Shown piece after piece: positions 51,537 through 60,544 of a stretch of 64,000 nucleotides of DNA. Below the pieces are notes generated by a model. That model made no database searches, was not told where the DNA came from, and saw only the letters and a program-made list of their open reading frames with translations. The stretch spans positions 1 to 64,000 of the forward strand of contig CALXYI010000031.1 of assembly GCA_944392935.1 (NCBI GenBank), in the 5' to 3' direction. Position numbers and translations under genes: made by a program. The DNA comes from an uncultured Spirochaetaceae bacterium. Its GTDB lineage: Bacteria; Spirochaetota; Spirochaetia; Sphaerochaetales; Sphaerochaetaceae. Numbering within the stretch: the first letter of the stretch is position 1; each line of letters opens with the position of its first letter.

Positions 51537-52538
51537 TTATTCAGACTCTTTCGGTTTTCCGGACGTAAGCATATCAGAAAGGGGGAATAAAAGTAAAGGT
51601 GCTATGCAATTAAGTCCGAGATGCGCTGCCAGCAGCCTGTCCAGTCCCATCGCTGCCCCCGATGACTGCGGGATAGCAAGCTGCGGGAATGACGGATCGG
51701 CTGGGGGGATCACGTCCCCCGTTCCCTTCCTTTCATCGCACAGCCTCCGCTCCTCTTCCTCGAAATAGCTCCTGGTCTCCTCCCTGTCCGTCTCCTCATC
51801 ATAGCAGTTCGCGATCTCGATTCCGCCGATGTACATCTCCCATCGCTTCCTGCAGGGCCGTCCGTCGGCTTTCTTCGCAAGGCACCTTATCCTGTCTGGA
51901 TAATCAGTGAGGTATACCCTCCTGTCCTTCGGGAGGGAAGGCTCGGTATATGTGAGGAAGATCCTGTTGAACGTATCATCCCAGCTTTCATCCTCTCCAG
52001 GCTCCAGCGACAGCCTCCTGGCCTCTGACCGCAGATACGATATGTCCTCTGCCTTGTCCATGTCGACGCCGGCATACCGCAGCATCGCCTCGTGCATCGT
52101 GATCACCAGCGGCCTGCTGTCCATCCATCCAGCCCTTATCCCCTTCAGCGCTGTTGCTGCTATCATGTCCTCCGTGATGGCGATCGAGTCCCTGTCATCG
52201 GCATCCACGGTATAGTATTCGAGCATCGTGAACTCCGGGTTGTGCACATCGCCAAGCTGCTCGGAATTGCGGAAGCACTGCGATATCTGGAATATGGAGC
52301 CTGAGCCTGCAGCCAGGAGTTTCTTCATGAATATCTCCGGGGATGGGATGAGGTAGAGGTCAAGATTGCCGGTGAATTCGTTCCTGAACTCAGTGCCGAA
52401 TACCTTTATGGTCGGCTCCGGGATGAGATAGGGCGACAGTGCCGGAGTAGAGACCTCAAGATAGCCGTGCGATATGAAATACTGCCTTATGTTCATCAGA
52501 AGCTCTGACCGCTTCCTTGCTGCCTGGAAATCGTACAT
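51537..52538 (-). CDS. epmA: EF-P (R)-beta-lysine ligase
   Basis: A truncated class II lysyl-tRNA synthetase paralogue (333 aa) that lacks the anticodon-binding domain and attaches beta-lysine or lysine to EF-P. Motifs: motif 2-like FQISQCFRNSEQLGDVHNPEFTMLEYY (pieces, about 95-120), GGIEIANCYDEETD (about 255), and motif 3 GAAMGLDRLLAAHLG (about 305). ATG 52538 is preferred over 52595: it gives the family N-terminus and lies 6 nt after a TACAAT -10 box (leaderless). It forms an operon with efp and shares a divergent promoter region with mnmE. The aminomutase epmB is not in this window. Confidence 0.93.
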   Translation of the reverse strand: MYDFQAARKRSELLMNIRQYFISHGYLEVSTPALSPYLIPEPTIKVFGTEFRNEFTGNLDLYLIPSPEIFMKKLLAAGSGSIFQISQCFRNSEQLGDVHNPEFTMLEYYTVDADDRDSIAITEDMIAATALKGIRAGWMDSRPLVITMHEAMLRYAGVDMDKAEDISYLRSEARRLSLEPGEDESWDDTFNRIFLTYTEPSLPKDRRVYLTDYPDRIRCLAKKADGRPCRKRWEMYIGGIEIANCYDEETDREETRSYFEEEERRLCDERKGTGDVIPPADPSFPQLAIPQSSGAAMGLDRLLAAHLGLNCIAPLLLFPLSDMLTSGKPKESE

Positions 52539-52544
52539 GCCGCG

Positions 52545-52573
52545 ATTGTATTGCCCCTGCGGGTCAGTTGCAA
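52545..52573 (-). promoter_or_regulatory. Predicted leaderless promoter of epmA-efp
   Basis: On the minus strand TTGCAA (52573-52568), 17 bp, TACAAT (52550-52545), then 6 nt to ATG 52538. It overlaps, in opposite orientation, the mnmE promoter. Confidence 0.75.
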
Positions 52574-52579
52574 TACTAT
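52551..52579 (+). promoter_or_regulatory. Predicted leaderless promoter of mnmE
   Basis: TTGCCC (52551-52556), 17 bp, TACTAT (52574-52579), then 7 nt to ATG 52587. Both promoters occupy the same 48-nt gap, so RNA polymerase could occupy only one at a time. Confidence 0.72.
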
Positions 52580-52586
52580 CCACGGT

Positions 52587-53897
52587 ATGGCACATTACGC
52601 AACCGGTGAGCCGATATATGCGCTCGCGACACCATATTCGCCTTCGGCACTTGCTGTCATAAGGGCATCCGGGGATGAGGCCATCTCCCTTCTCGCCCCT
52701 TATTTCTCTTCTCCGATCAGCCCCTCATTGTCAGGGAGGGCGGTGCATGGATATGTGCATGACGGCAGCGGAAGGCGCATAGACGAGGTCATGGCCATCA
52801 TCTATTCCAAGGGGCATGGGTACACATCGGAAGAGGCCTTCGAGATAATGTGCCATGGTTCCCTGCCTGTCATAAGGGCGATCTCCTCGCTGCTGGAGGA
52901 TGCCGGTTTCAGGGAAGCGGAGAGAGGGGAGTTCACATACAGGGCCTTCATGCATGGCCGCATGGATCTCACTGAGGCTGAGGCTGTGGAGGAGATAGTG
53001 AAGGCCAGGACCAGCCGTGCGGGCTCTGATGCCCTTTCCCGCCTTGCCGGATCGATATACCGGGAAGCGGAGCGCATGAAGGAATCGGTGCTTGATATCC
53101 TTGCCTCCCTTGAGGTCCAGCTTGATTACGGCGAGGACGAGATTCCCGAGGACTGGGTGTTTCCCGAGGAGGAGGTTTCCCGGATCATCGGACGCCTCCG
53201 GGCAATCGCAGCTACATTCTCCTCATCACGCCTCTACAGCGAAGGCGCGCTGGTCGTCATCGCAGGACGCACCAATGCAGGCAAGAGCTCGCTGTACAAT
53301 GCTCTTCTCAAGGAGAACCGGGCGATAGTCTCTTCCGAGGAAGGAACGACACGTGATTATATCGAAGCGGATGCAGTCATCGCCGGCATCCCCGTGAGGC
53401 TCTTCGATACCGCAGGGCTGAGGGAATCGGAGGATGCTGTGGAGCAGGAAGGGATAAGGCGCACGGAATCCCTGATGGACAAGGCGGATCTGATCGTCTA
53501 TGTCGTCGATCCCTCCTCGGATGATGCGCCTCCGCAGTATGAGAGGGTGCTGTGCGTCATCTCCAAGCGGGATGTCTCCGCCCTCGATGCGCCGCTCTCG
53601 TTCTCCTCTGTCACAGGTGAAGGGCTGGCGGATGTGATCGATGCGATCGCCTCGCGGCTCTCAGCTTCAGCCTCGGCTCCTTCCGATGTGCCCAGGATCG
53701 ACTCGGAGAGGCAGAAGGAGAAGCTCGAGGAGGCAGCGGCAGCGCTTGAGGAGGCCCGCCTTTCATCTTCTGCCGGTTACGATATAATAGCGCTGTATCT
53801 CCAGAGCGCGCTCTCTTCGCTGGGCGAGCTGACGGGAGAGATCACAGGGGAGGATGTGCTTGACCGCCTTTTCTCCTCATTCTGCCTAGGGAAATGA
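52587..53897 (+). CDS. mnmE: tRNA modification GTPase MnmE
   Basis: GTPase that, with MnmG, installs the cmnm5 group at wobble uridine of tRNA. 436 aa: N-terminal tetrahydrofolate-binding domain (1-115), helical domain, and a G domain inserted about 215-365 with AGRTNAGKSSLYNALL (G1), EGTTRDYI (G2) and DTAGLRESED (G3). The C-terminus ends FCLGK, matching the C-(I/L/V)-G-K tail. ATG 52587 gives the canonical start; the frame opens at TTG 52551 inside the promoter. Leaderless by prediction. Next gene mnmG is 1 nt away. Confidence 0.97.
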   Translation: MAHYATGEPIYALATPYSPSALAVIRASGDEAISLLAPYFSSPISPSLSGRAVHGYVHDGSGRRIDEVMAIIYSKGHGYTSEEAFEIMCHGSLPVIRAISSLLEDAGFREAERGEFTYRAFMHGRMDLTEAEAVEEIVKARTSRAGSDALSRLAGSIYREAERMKESVLDILASLEVQLDYGEDEIPEDWVFPEEEVSRIIGRLRAIAATFSSSRLYSEGALVVIAGRTNAGKSSLYNALLKENRAIVSSEEGTTRDYIEADAVIAGIPVRLFDTAGLRESEDAVEQEGIRRTESLMDKADLIVYVVDPSSDDAPPQYERVLCVISKRDVSALDAPLSFSSVTGEGLADVIDAIASRLSASASAPSDVPRIDSERQKEKLEEAAAALEEARLSSSAGYDIIALYLQSALSSLGELTGEITGEDVLDRLFSSFCLGK

Positions 53898-53898
53898 T

Positions 53899-55698
53899 AT
53901 GCGTGATTACGATGCGATAGTCATAGGAGGGGGACATGCCGGAATCGAGGCATCCCTTGCCCTCTCGCGTGAGGGATTCGACACCCTCCTCATAACGCAG
54001 TCGCTGGATGCGATAGGGCGCATGAGCTGCAACCCATCCATCGGAGGGCTTGCGAAGGGAAACCTCGTGCGTGAGATAGATGCCCTCGGAGGGGAGATGG
54101 GGCATCTGATAGACAGTACGATGATACAGATGCGCATCCTCAACCGGCGCCGCGGACCGGCAGTGCAGGCACCTCGTGCGCAGGCTGACAAGTTCAGCTA
54201 CTCACGGCTTGCGAAGGAGACGCTGGAGAAGGAGCGCCACCTGTCGCTCTTCATGGATACCGTCGTGGATATAATCACGGAGGATGGCAGGGCCGCAGGC
54301 GTCGTGACGGAGAGGGGCTGGCGGATATCATCACGCACTGTCGTCCTCACCACCGGCACCTTCATGGATGGCCGTATCTTCATAGGCGAATATGATGCCC
54401 CTTGCGGAAGGCTTGGCGAGAGCGCCGCGGCAGGGCTTGGCGGCAAGCTGAGGGAGAAGGGCTTCAGGGTAGGCCGCATGAAGACGGGCACGCCTGCGCG
54501 TGTGCGCCTGTCATCGCTTGATCTGGGTGAGATGGAAGTGCAGGAAGGTGATGATCCCATGGAGCCATTCTCATTCGGAACCGAGGCTTTGGACCGCCCG
54601 TCACTGCCATGCTATGTCACATATACCAATGCGGAGACGCACAGGATAATAAGGGAGAACATCTCCCGCTCTCCTCTCTATGGAGGGAAGATAGTCGGCC
54701 GCGGGCCGCGCTACTGCCCTTCCATCGAGGATAAGGTGGTTCGCTTCCCGGACAGGGAACGGCACCAGATATTCGTTGAGCCGGAGGGGCTGGGAACGGA
54801 GGAGATGTACCTCAACGGCCTTTCCTCCTCGCTTCCGGAGGACGTACAGCACAGCTTCATACATTCCATCCCCGGTCTCAGGCATGCCGAGATAATGAGG
54901 CCTGCGTATGCCGTCGAATACGATTATCTCAACCCGCTTGACCTCATGCCGTCACTGGAGAGCAAGCTCGTGGCAGGGCTCTTCATCGCAGGCCAGACGA
55001 ACGGCACATCAGGCTATGAGGAAGCTGCGGCACAGGGGCTCATGGCAGGGATCAATGCCGCACAGCTTCTGAAGGGCGGCAGGCCTCTTGTCCTGTCGCG
55101 CACGGAGGCGTATATCGGCGTGCTGATCGATGATCTCGTCACGAAAGGCACCGAGGAGCCGTACAGGATGTTCACATCGCGTGCGGAGTACAGGCTGTCG
55201 CTGAGGCATGATACAGCAGATCAGAGGCTCACTCCGAAGGGATTCGCAGCAGGTCTTGCCACTGAGGAGAGGATGGAGCGCCTCAGGGCGAAGATGGCTG
55301 GTATCGAGGGAGCGAAGGCTGTGCTGAGGTCCTGCAGGATAGATGGCAAGAGCGCATACGATGCCCTGAAGGAGCCTGAGACGAGCATCTTCATGCTCGG
55401 CATCGAAGCATTGGGAAGCTATTCCCGGTCCATACTGCGTGAGGTGGAGCTTGATATAAAGTACTCCGGATACCTGATGCGTCAGGAGCGGGAGATCGAG
55501 AAGGCGAAAAAGCTCGATAATATGGAGATTCCCGCGGATTTCGATTATGATACGGTAGATGGGATTTCCTCGGAGTCTAGGGAGAAGTTCAAGGCTGTGA
55601 GGCCGATTTCCATCGGGCAGGCCAGAAGGATATCAGGTGTCAGGGTTTCTGATATCGCAGTGCTGGGCGTTGCCGTAAGGAGCAGGGAGCGTGGATAG
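53899..55698 (+). CDS. mnmG: tRNA uridine-5-carboxymethylaminomethyl modification enzyme MnmG
   Basis: FAD-dependent partner of MnmE. 599 aa. The FAD loop is VIGGGHAGIEASLAL (about 7-21); CNPSIGGLAKGNLVREIDALGG and the PRAQADKFSYS signature (about 94) follow; AGQTNGTSGYEEAAAQGL (about 360) is the second family signature. Length is a little under E. coli's 629. AGGGA precedes ATG 53899. It overlaps rsmG by 8 nt. Confidence 0.97.
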   Translation: MRDYDAIVIGGGHAGIEASLALSREGFDTLLITQSLDAIGRMSCNPSIGGLAKGNLVREIDALGGEMGHLIDSTMIQMRILNRRRGPAVQAPRAQADKFSYSRLAKETLEKERHLSLFMDTVVDIITEDGRAAGVVTERGWRISSRTVVLTTGTFMDGRIFIGEYDAPCGRLGESAAAGLGGKLREKGFRVGRMKTGTPARVRLSSLDLGEMEVQEGDDPMEPFSFGTEALDRPSLPCYVTYTNAETHRIIRENISRSPLYGGKIVGRGPRYCPSIEDKVVRFPDRERHQIFVEPEGLGTEEMYLNGLSSSLPEDVQHSFIHSIPGLRHAEIMRPAYAVEYDYLNPLDLMPSLESKLVAGLFIAGQTNGTSGYEEAAAQGLMAGINAAQLLKGGRPLVLSRTEAYIGVLIDDLVTKGTEEPYRMFTSRAEYRLSLRHDTADQRLTPKGFAAGLATEERMERLRAKMAGIEGAKAVLRSCRIDGKSAYDALKEPETSIFMLGIEALGSYSRSILREVELDIKYSGYLMRQEREIEKAKKLDNMEIPADFDYDTVDGISSESREKFKAVRPISIGQARRISGVRVSDIAVLGVAVRSRERG

Positions 55699-56341
55699 GG
55701 ATCTCCTTATTTCAGGGATGGAAAGGATAGGTGCACCGCATGGGGATGCGGAGATCGGATCGCTTTCCACCTTCATCGAGGAGATCCTCCTCTTCAATCC
55801 TGTGCTCAAGCTCGTCGGGGACAAGGACCCTGATGAGATAATCATAAGGCATGTACTGGATTGCGCTGCCGCATATCCCGTATTTGCCGGGGAGACGAAG
55901 GCTTCGGATACGATTGCCGATCTCGGATCGGGGGCTGGGCTGCCTGGGGTGGTCCTGGCCGTTCTCTTCCCAGACAGGCATTTCGTGCTCGTGGAGCGCA
56001 TGCAGAGGCGTTCGCAGTTCCTCAAGGGAGTCCTTCTTAGGACGGGACTGCGGAATGCGGAGGTCGATCAGAGCGATCTCAGGGCGGAGCGGAGGAGATT
56101 CGATGCCGTCACATGCAGGGCTTTCCACCCGGTCTTCAGCATCGCGGAGGATGCAATACGCATCCTGTCAGATGATGCACCCCTCATTCTCTATAAAGGG
56201 CAGCGTGGCAATGCGCTCTCGGAGCTTGATGTCCTCGAAGGCGGGGGATACAGCTTCGGAAGCAGGATAGAGGATCTCAGGGTTCCCTATCTCGATGAAC
56301 AGAGGACGGCCGTCGTGATACGCGGCCTTAGGAAGGAGTGA
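55691..56341 (+). CDS. rsmG: 16S rRNA (guanine-N7) methyltransferase RsmG
   Basis: Methylates G527 (E. coli numbering) of 16S rRNA. 216 aa; the SAM loop is ADLGSGAGLPGVVLAV (about 75-90), followed by VERMQRRSQFLKGV and TCRAFHPV. GTG 55691 has GGAGC just upstream and overlaps the mnmG stop. mnmE-mnmG-rsmG is a conserved bacterial neighbourhood, often near the replication origin, though no parAB or dnaA is seen here. Confidence 0.94.
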   Translation: MDRDLLISGMERIGAPHGDAEIGSLSTFIEEILLFNPVLKLVGDKDPDEIIIRHVLDCAAAYPVFAGETKASDTIADLGSGAGLPGVVLAVLFPDRHFVLVERMQRRSQFLKGVLLRTGLRNAEVDQSDLRAERRRFDAVTCRAFHPVFSIAEDAIRILSDDAPLILYKGQRGNALSELDVLEGGGYSFGSRIEDLRVPYLDEQRTAVVIRGLRKE

Positions 56342-56361
56342 GGAACTCCTCCGGAGCTCTA

Positions 56362-59300
56362 ATGAAGATAAGAAGACACAGGCTTTCCCTGGCGGTGGGT
56401 ATTATCGTTATGCTTTCCGGCGCTGCGGCCGGATCAGCTTCATTCATGGCCCTGAAGGGCATCGGCGGGGAATCGCTTTCATCAGCTGTATCGGCAATCG
56501 GCAGCTATGCAGGATTCCCTGCGGGAACCGGTTCACTCATTGTCCTTTCCGCATTCCTCCTCATAGGAGGCATGCTCATACTCGCATTCAGAAGGCGGAA
56601 GCGGATCTCGATGGTCCTTGCCGTCATCTTCCTTGCCGTCATCTATCTGACGATGCTCAGCTATGCGCATATCAGGAGCGGCAATCCCCATCCTGGATTC
56701 ATAGTCAGCAGGGTATCGGAGGACAGGGCAGGCCTTCTTGTCGTATGCACAGCCCTTGAGGCCATGCTTGCGACCCTCTTCCTCTCCCTTTCAGGGAAGC
56801 TCGATGCGCATCTCGCGGAGCGCGAGGAGAAGAAGAGGAAGAGAGCGGAGCTTGCAGCGGCGCGGCTCAGGGCTGAGGCAGAAGAGGCCGGGGAGAACGC
56901 GGAGGAGAGTGCTTCCGAGGAGGCCGTGCCGGCTCCCGGAAAGGACGAGAGACGCTATCAGAGGATGAACGAGAAGGCAGAGCGCAGGCAGCGCCGTCTC
57001 GAGGAGCGTCTGGCGAGGAAGGAGGAGAAGGAAGCCGAGAGGCTCCAGAGGAAGATAGACAGGAAGGCGGCTGCCGAGGAGGCGAAGGCCCTGAAGCGGA
57101 AGGAGAAGGAAAGCCGCAGGGCGGCAGCATCCGCGGCTCCGGAGGAAGGAGAGGCCGAGAATGCGTTCGTCACGGCCGGGGCGAGGACTGGGAAGAGGGA
57201 TATCGACCCATCTGCTCCTGTGGATATCCCTGAAGTCGGGGAGCTGCCGCATCTCAAGCGCATCAGGACTCCTGATGGCAGCGAGAGACCGTCAAGGGCT
57301 GTCCAGTCCCACGATGAGGCAGAGGAAAAGCCCGTGCGCAGCAGGATGGATGGCTATCAGATGCCGCCGGAATCCGATGTCTTCTCCGCTATCAAGGATG
57401 AGATAGAGCGGGAGCAGCAGGAAGATACAAGGAAGGCGGATGAGCGCATCGCATTCGATCCGTCACGTACAGAGCCGTTCAGCAAGGGCGGGATGCTCGA
57501 GGCTACTCTCGAATCCATGATGAATGCCCCGGGAAATGGTTCCGGCAGCGGTGAGGAAAGGAACCGCCGCCCCATAATAGGGTATGAGGACAGGAATGCG
57601 AAGAAGGAGCGCAGGACCTCTTCGTCATTCGCTCCTTCAGGACTCTCTCCGGATCATCCCAGATACAGGATGTTCGAGTCGCTTGCACGTGGCAGCAATG
57701 TCTCATCATTCCCCTCCAGGGGATTCGAGCCGGCAGAGGAATCCGCAAGTGCGGAACCTTCCGTCCATGTCCCTGGGGAGAAGCCGAAGGAGCGCAGGAT
57801 ACCCGGGCTTTCAGGATTCCTGAAGAAAGACGCGGAGGAAAGCGTTCCTGCGGAAGAAGGTCCGGAAGAGACTGCTCCTGTGCTTCCTGCGGAGCCGAAG
57901 GCGGAGGAGAAGCCCGCTGCTCCATCGTTCGAGGAGGTCTCACCGAAGAGGCCGAAGGCGCAGCATGCGGCTGAAGAGGTGGAAGAGGAAGCGGATGAGC
58001 CGGACGAAGGAACAAGCGTTCCCAGGCAGGAGAATGAGCTTTCGCTCTCCGTCGGCATCGGAGGGCTGCAGAGCAATGACCTCGGCTATGCAGGCATTTC
58101 CCAGAGGGCGAAAAAGAAGTACAGGGCTCCATCGATGGATATCCTCGTGGATTATCCCCAGGCTTCCAGCGAGATAGATGACTTCACCAGGCAGCGTGGC
58201 GGGATAATAGTCGATACGCTTGCTTCCTATCATGTGTCCGTGACCCTTTCGAATATCATCAAGGGACCTACTGTGACACTCTATGAGCTGAAGCTCGGCG
58301 ACGGGGTGCTTGTCCAGCGCATCCGTGCAAGGGTGGAGGAGCTCTCATACAATCTCGGAGGCGATTCGATAAGGTTCCTTGCATCGATTCCCGGCCGCCA
58401 GGCTGTAGGCATAGAGGTCCCGAACAGGAAGAGGGCCACCATCGGATTCAAGGATATGCTCATGTCCGTGAAGAAGGATCATGACAGCCAGAAGCTCCGG
58501 GTGCCGATGATCCTCGGCCGTACGATAACAGGCAGTCCTGTTACGATCGATGTCGCGAAGATGCCGCATATGCTTATCGCGGGTTCCACAGGATCGGGAA
58601 AGTCGGTGTGCATCAACTCCTTCATCTGCTCCCTGATCTATCTGAAGAGCCCCCAGGAAGTCCGCCTGATCATGGTTGACCCGAAAGTCGTCGAGCTGAC
58701 TGTCTACAACGGGATCCCGCACCTGCTGACACCTGTCATAACGGAGGCGAAGAAGGTGGTGAAGGCGCTTGGCTGGCTATGCGAGGAGATGGACAGGCGA
58801 TACAGGATGCTCGCGGCATTCGGCGTGAGGAACATCGAAGGCCTGAACACCAAGATACGCGATGAGAGCATCCCTGCGGAGAAGCTTCCGTACATCGTGC
58901 TCATCATGGATGAGTTCGCTGATCTCATGTCCGTGGTCGGCAAGGATATAGAGACCTATGTCGCACGCCTTGCAGCAAAGGCGAGGGCTGCTGGCATACA
59001 TCTCATACTCGCGACGCAGCGTCCGTCCTCGGAGGTCGTCACCGGCACGATAAAGAACAATTTCCCGGCGCGCATCGCATTCGCGGTATCCTCCGGAACG
59101 AATTCGCGCATCATCCTCGATGAGAACGGCGCTGAGGATCTGCTTGGCAAGGGGGATATGCTCCTGATGAATCCCGCTGAATCGGGTTTCCAGCGTATCC
59201 AGGGAGCGTTCCTCTCCGATGACGAGGTCTACGAGGTCGTGGGCCAGGCGAAGAAGAACGGCGAGCCTGATTATCTTGCCGAGGATATCTTCGAGGAAGC

Positions 59301-59550
59301 ACCGGAGGCGGATGATGACGCAGGGGATGATATCGATGTCTCCGAGGAGGATTCTGACGAGGTCCTGTATGAGAAGGCAAAGCAGATCGTATTCGAACGC
59401 AAGTGCGCATCGGCATCCTTCCTGCAGCGCCGCATGAAGATAGGCTACAACAGGGCGGCGCGCCTGATAGAGATGATGGAGGACAACGGGATAGTAGGTC
59501 CTGCGAACGGATCGAAGCCCAGGGAGATACTGAAGTACTTCGATGACTGA
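56362..59550 (+). CDS. ftsK: DNA translocase FtsK/SpoIIIE
   Basis: Chromosome-segregation motor of the division site. 1062 aa: four N-terminal transmembrane segments (about 7-30, 52-75, 82-104, 118-145), a long charged linker (about 150-590, with Lys/Glu/Arg-rich coiled-coil-like stretches then acidic Pro/Ser parts), the RecA-like motor with Walker A AGSTGSGKSV (about 738) and Walker B LIMDEFADLM (about 846), and a C-terminal winged-helix gamma domain (about 990-1060; SASFLQRRMKIGYNRAARLIEMMEDNGIVG in pieces) that reads KOPS-type sites. GGAG lies 5 nt before ATG 56362, preferred over 56338. Confidence 0.96.
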   Translation: MKIRRHRLSLAVGIIVMLSGAAAGSASFMALKGIGGESLSSAVSAIGSYAGFPAGTGSLIVLSAFLLIGGMLILAFRRRKRISMVLAVIFLAVIYLTMLSYAHIRSGNPHPGFIVSRVSEDRAGLLVVCTALEAMLATLFLSLSGKLDAHLAEREEKKRKRAELAAARLRAEAEEAGENAEESASEEAVPAPGKDERRYQRMNEKAERRQRRLEERLARKEEKEAERLQRKIDRKAAAEEAKALKRKEKESRRAAASAAPEEGEAENAFVTAGARTGKRDIDPSAPVDIPEVGELPHLKRIRTPDGSERPSRAVQSHDEAEEKPVRSRMDGYQMPPESDVFSAIKDEIEREQQEDTRKADERIAFDPSRTEPFSKGGMLEATLESMMNAPGNGSGSGEERNRRPIIGYEDRNAKKERRTSSSFAPSGLSPDHPRYRMFESLARGSNVSSFPSRGFEPAEESASAEPSVHVPGEKPKERRIPGLSGFLKKDAEESVPAEEGPEETAPVLPAEPKAEEKPAAPSFEEVSPKRPKAQHAAEEVEEEADEPDEGTSVPRQENELSLSVGIGGLQSNDLGYAGISQRAKKKYRAPSMDILVDYPQASSEIDDFTRQRGGIIVDTLASYHVSVTLSNIIKGPTVTLYELKLGDGVLVQRIRARVEELSYNLGGDSIRFLASIPGRQAVGIEVPNRKRATIGFKDMLMSVKKDHDSQKLRVPMILGRTITGSPVTIDVAKMPHMLIAGSTGSGKSVCINSFICSLIYLKSPQEVRLIMVDPKVVELTVYNGIPHLLTPVITEAKKVVKALGWLCEEMDRRYRMLAAFGVRNIEGLNTKIRDESIPAEKLPYIVLIMDEFADLMSVVGKDIETYVARLAAKARAAGIHLILATQRPSSEVVTGTIKNNFPARIAFAVSSGTNSRIILDENGAEDLLGKGDMLLMNPAESGFQRIQGAFLSDDEVYEVVGQAKKNGEPDYLAEDIFEEAPEADDDAGDDIDVSEEDSDEVLYEKAKQIVFERKCASASFLQRRMKIGYNRAARLIEMMEDNGIVGPANGSKPREILKYFDD

Positions 59551-59592
59551 GGGCTTCTCCCGAACTGTCCTCTGATGTATCATCCCTGCTGT

Positions 59593-60387
59593 ATGAGAAG
59601 CGCTATAAGGAATGGGAAGGTGGTAGGCGAGGATCAGGCAGTGCTGCCTGTTGCCTGCCGTGAGGTTCAGTATTCGTTCTCGGTCTATGAGGCTCTGCGC
59701 ATAGTCGGCGGCCATATCGTGCATCTCGAGGATCATCTCAGGCGCCTCCATGCATCCTGCCGTGATATATCCCTCGGGCATCCATTCAGCGATGCAATGA
59801 TAGAGTCCTCGCTGAAGGACCTTATCGAGGCGGATGGCATCTCGGATGCAAGCGCCCGCATACTCATAGTCGGCGGCCCATCCCCGCTCTTCTTCATAAC
59901 CTACACCGAACTCCTCTCATATCCGGAGAGCTTCTACTCGGAAGGAGTGGCAGTATCGCTCTACCGCGGAGAGAGGTTCCTGCCGCAGGCGAAGACATCC
60001 AATCTCCTCATGCAGTACATCGCGCTTGAGGAGGCGAAGAGGAAGGGCTGCTTCGAGGCGCTCCTCGTGAACCGCCGGGGCATGGTGCTTGAAGGGACCA
60101 GAAGCAATTTCTATGGCATTTCCGGGAAGCGCCTCTATACAGCTCCGGATGAGCTTGTGCTTTCCGGGATAACGCGCATCAGCGTGCTCCGGGCTGCTGT
60201 CGAGCTGGGATATGAAGTCAGCTTCGTGCCTCCGACCCTGGCCAATCTCCATATGTTCGATGCCCTTTTCATCTCCTCCACATCGATGGGCGCGATGCCC
60301 GTCGCTGCCGTTGACGGGCGTGCCATGAAGCATGATGCATGGCCTGCCGTATCACAGATATGCTCACTCGAGCGGAAATGGGAATGA
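59593..60387 (+). CDS. Class IV aminotransferase (branched-chain/D-amino acid type)
   Basis: A PLP fold-type IV protein of 264 aa. Motifs: YSFSVYEALRIVGG (about 29), LEDHLRRLHAS (about 46), the PLP lysine in AKTSNLLMQYIAL (about 132-144), LEGTRSNFYGI (about 165) and SGITRISVL (about 193). It could be a BCAT, D-amino acid aminotransferase or aminodeoxychorismate lyase; the sequence does not decide. ATG 59593 is preferred over 59575 because homology begins there. A TATCAT box (59578-59583) lies 9 nt upstream without Shine-Dalgarno, so the leader is very short. It is 42 nt downstream of ftsK. Confidence 0.85.
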   Translation: MRSAIRNGKVVGEDQAVLPVACREVQYSFSVYEALRIVGGHIVHLEDHLRRLHASCRDISLGHPFSDAMIESSLKDLIEADGISDASARILIVGGPSPLFFITYTELLSYPESFYSEGVAVSLYRGERFLPQAKTSNLLMQYIALEEAKRKGCFEALLVNRRGMVLEGTRSNFYGISGKRLYTAPDELVLSGITRISVLRAAVELGYEVSFVPPTLANLHMFDALFISSTSMGAMPVAAVDGRAMKHDAWPAVSQICSLERKWE

Positions 60388-60432
60388 TTTGTATTTCACG
60401 GGTCAGATGGCTTGGAATATCCAGATCAGCTT

Positions 60433-60460
60433 CGGCATTGTCGATGCCGGTCCTTCTTGT
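60433..60460 (+). terminator. Possible terminator after the class IV aminotransferase
   Basis: CGGCAT (60433-60438) pairs with ATGCCG (60444-60449), followed by a pyrimidine-rich GTCCTTCTTGTT. Confidence 0.45.
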
Positions 60461-60509
60461 TGGGTATGAGGCTATGTGAAGCCTCCGGAGAAATCCCTAT
60501 GTGGCATCT

Positions 60510-60538
60510 GGGCCGTAGAATCGGGAATCCTACGGCCC
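60510..60538 (-). terminator. Hairpin at the end of the TRAP-peptidase operon
   Basis: GGGCCGTAG (60510-60518) pairs perfectly with CTACGGCCC (60530-60538), 7 nt past the peptidase stop on the minus strand. No clear T-run on that strand, so it may protect the mRNA end rather than terminate alone. Confidence 0.55.
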
Positions 60539-60544
60539 TAGGCG

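Noticed and set aside
59578-59593. Class IV aminotransferase as a fully leaderless gene
   Set aside because: TATCAT is 9 nt, not 5-7 nt, from the ATG and has no TTG-type -35 box; it would leave a leader of a few nucleotides.
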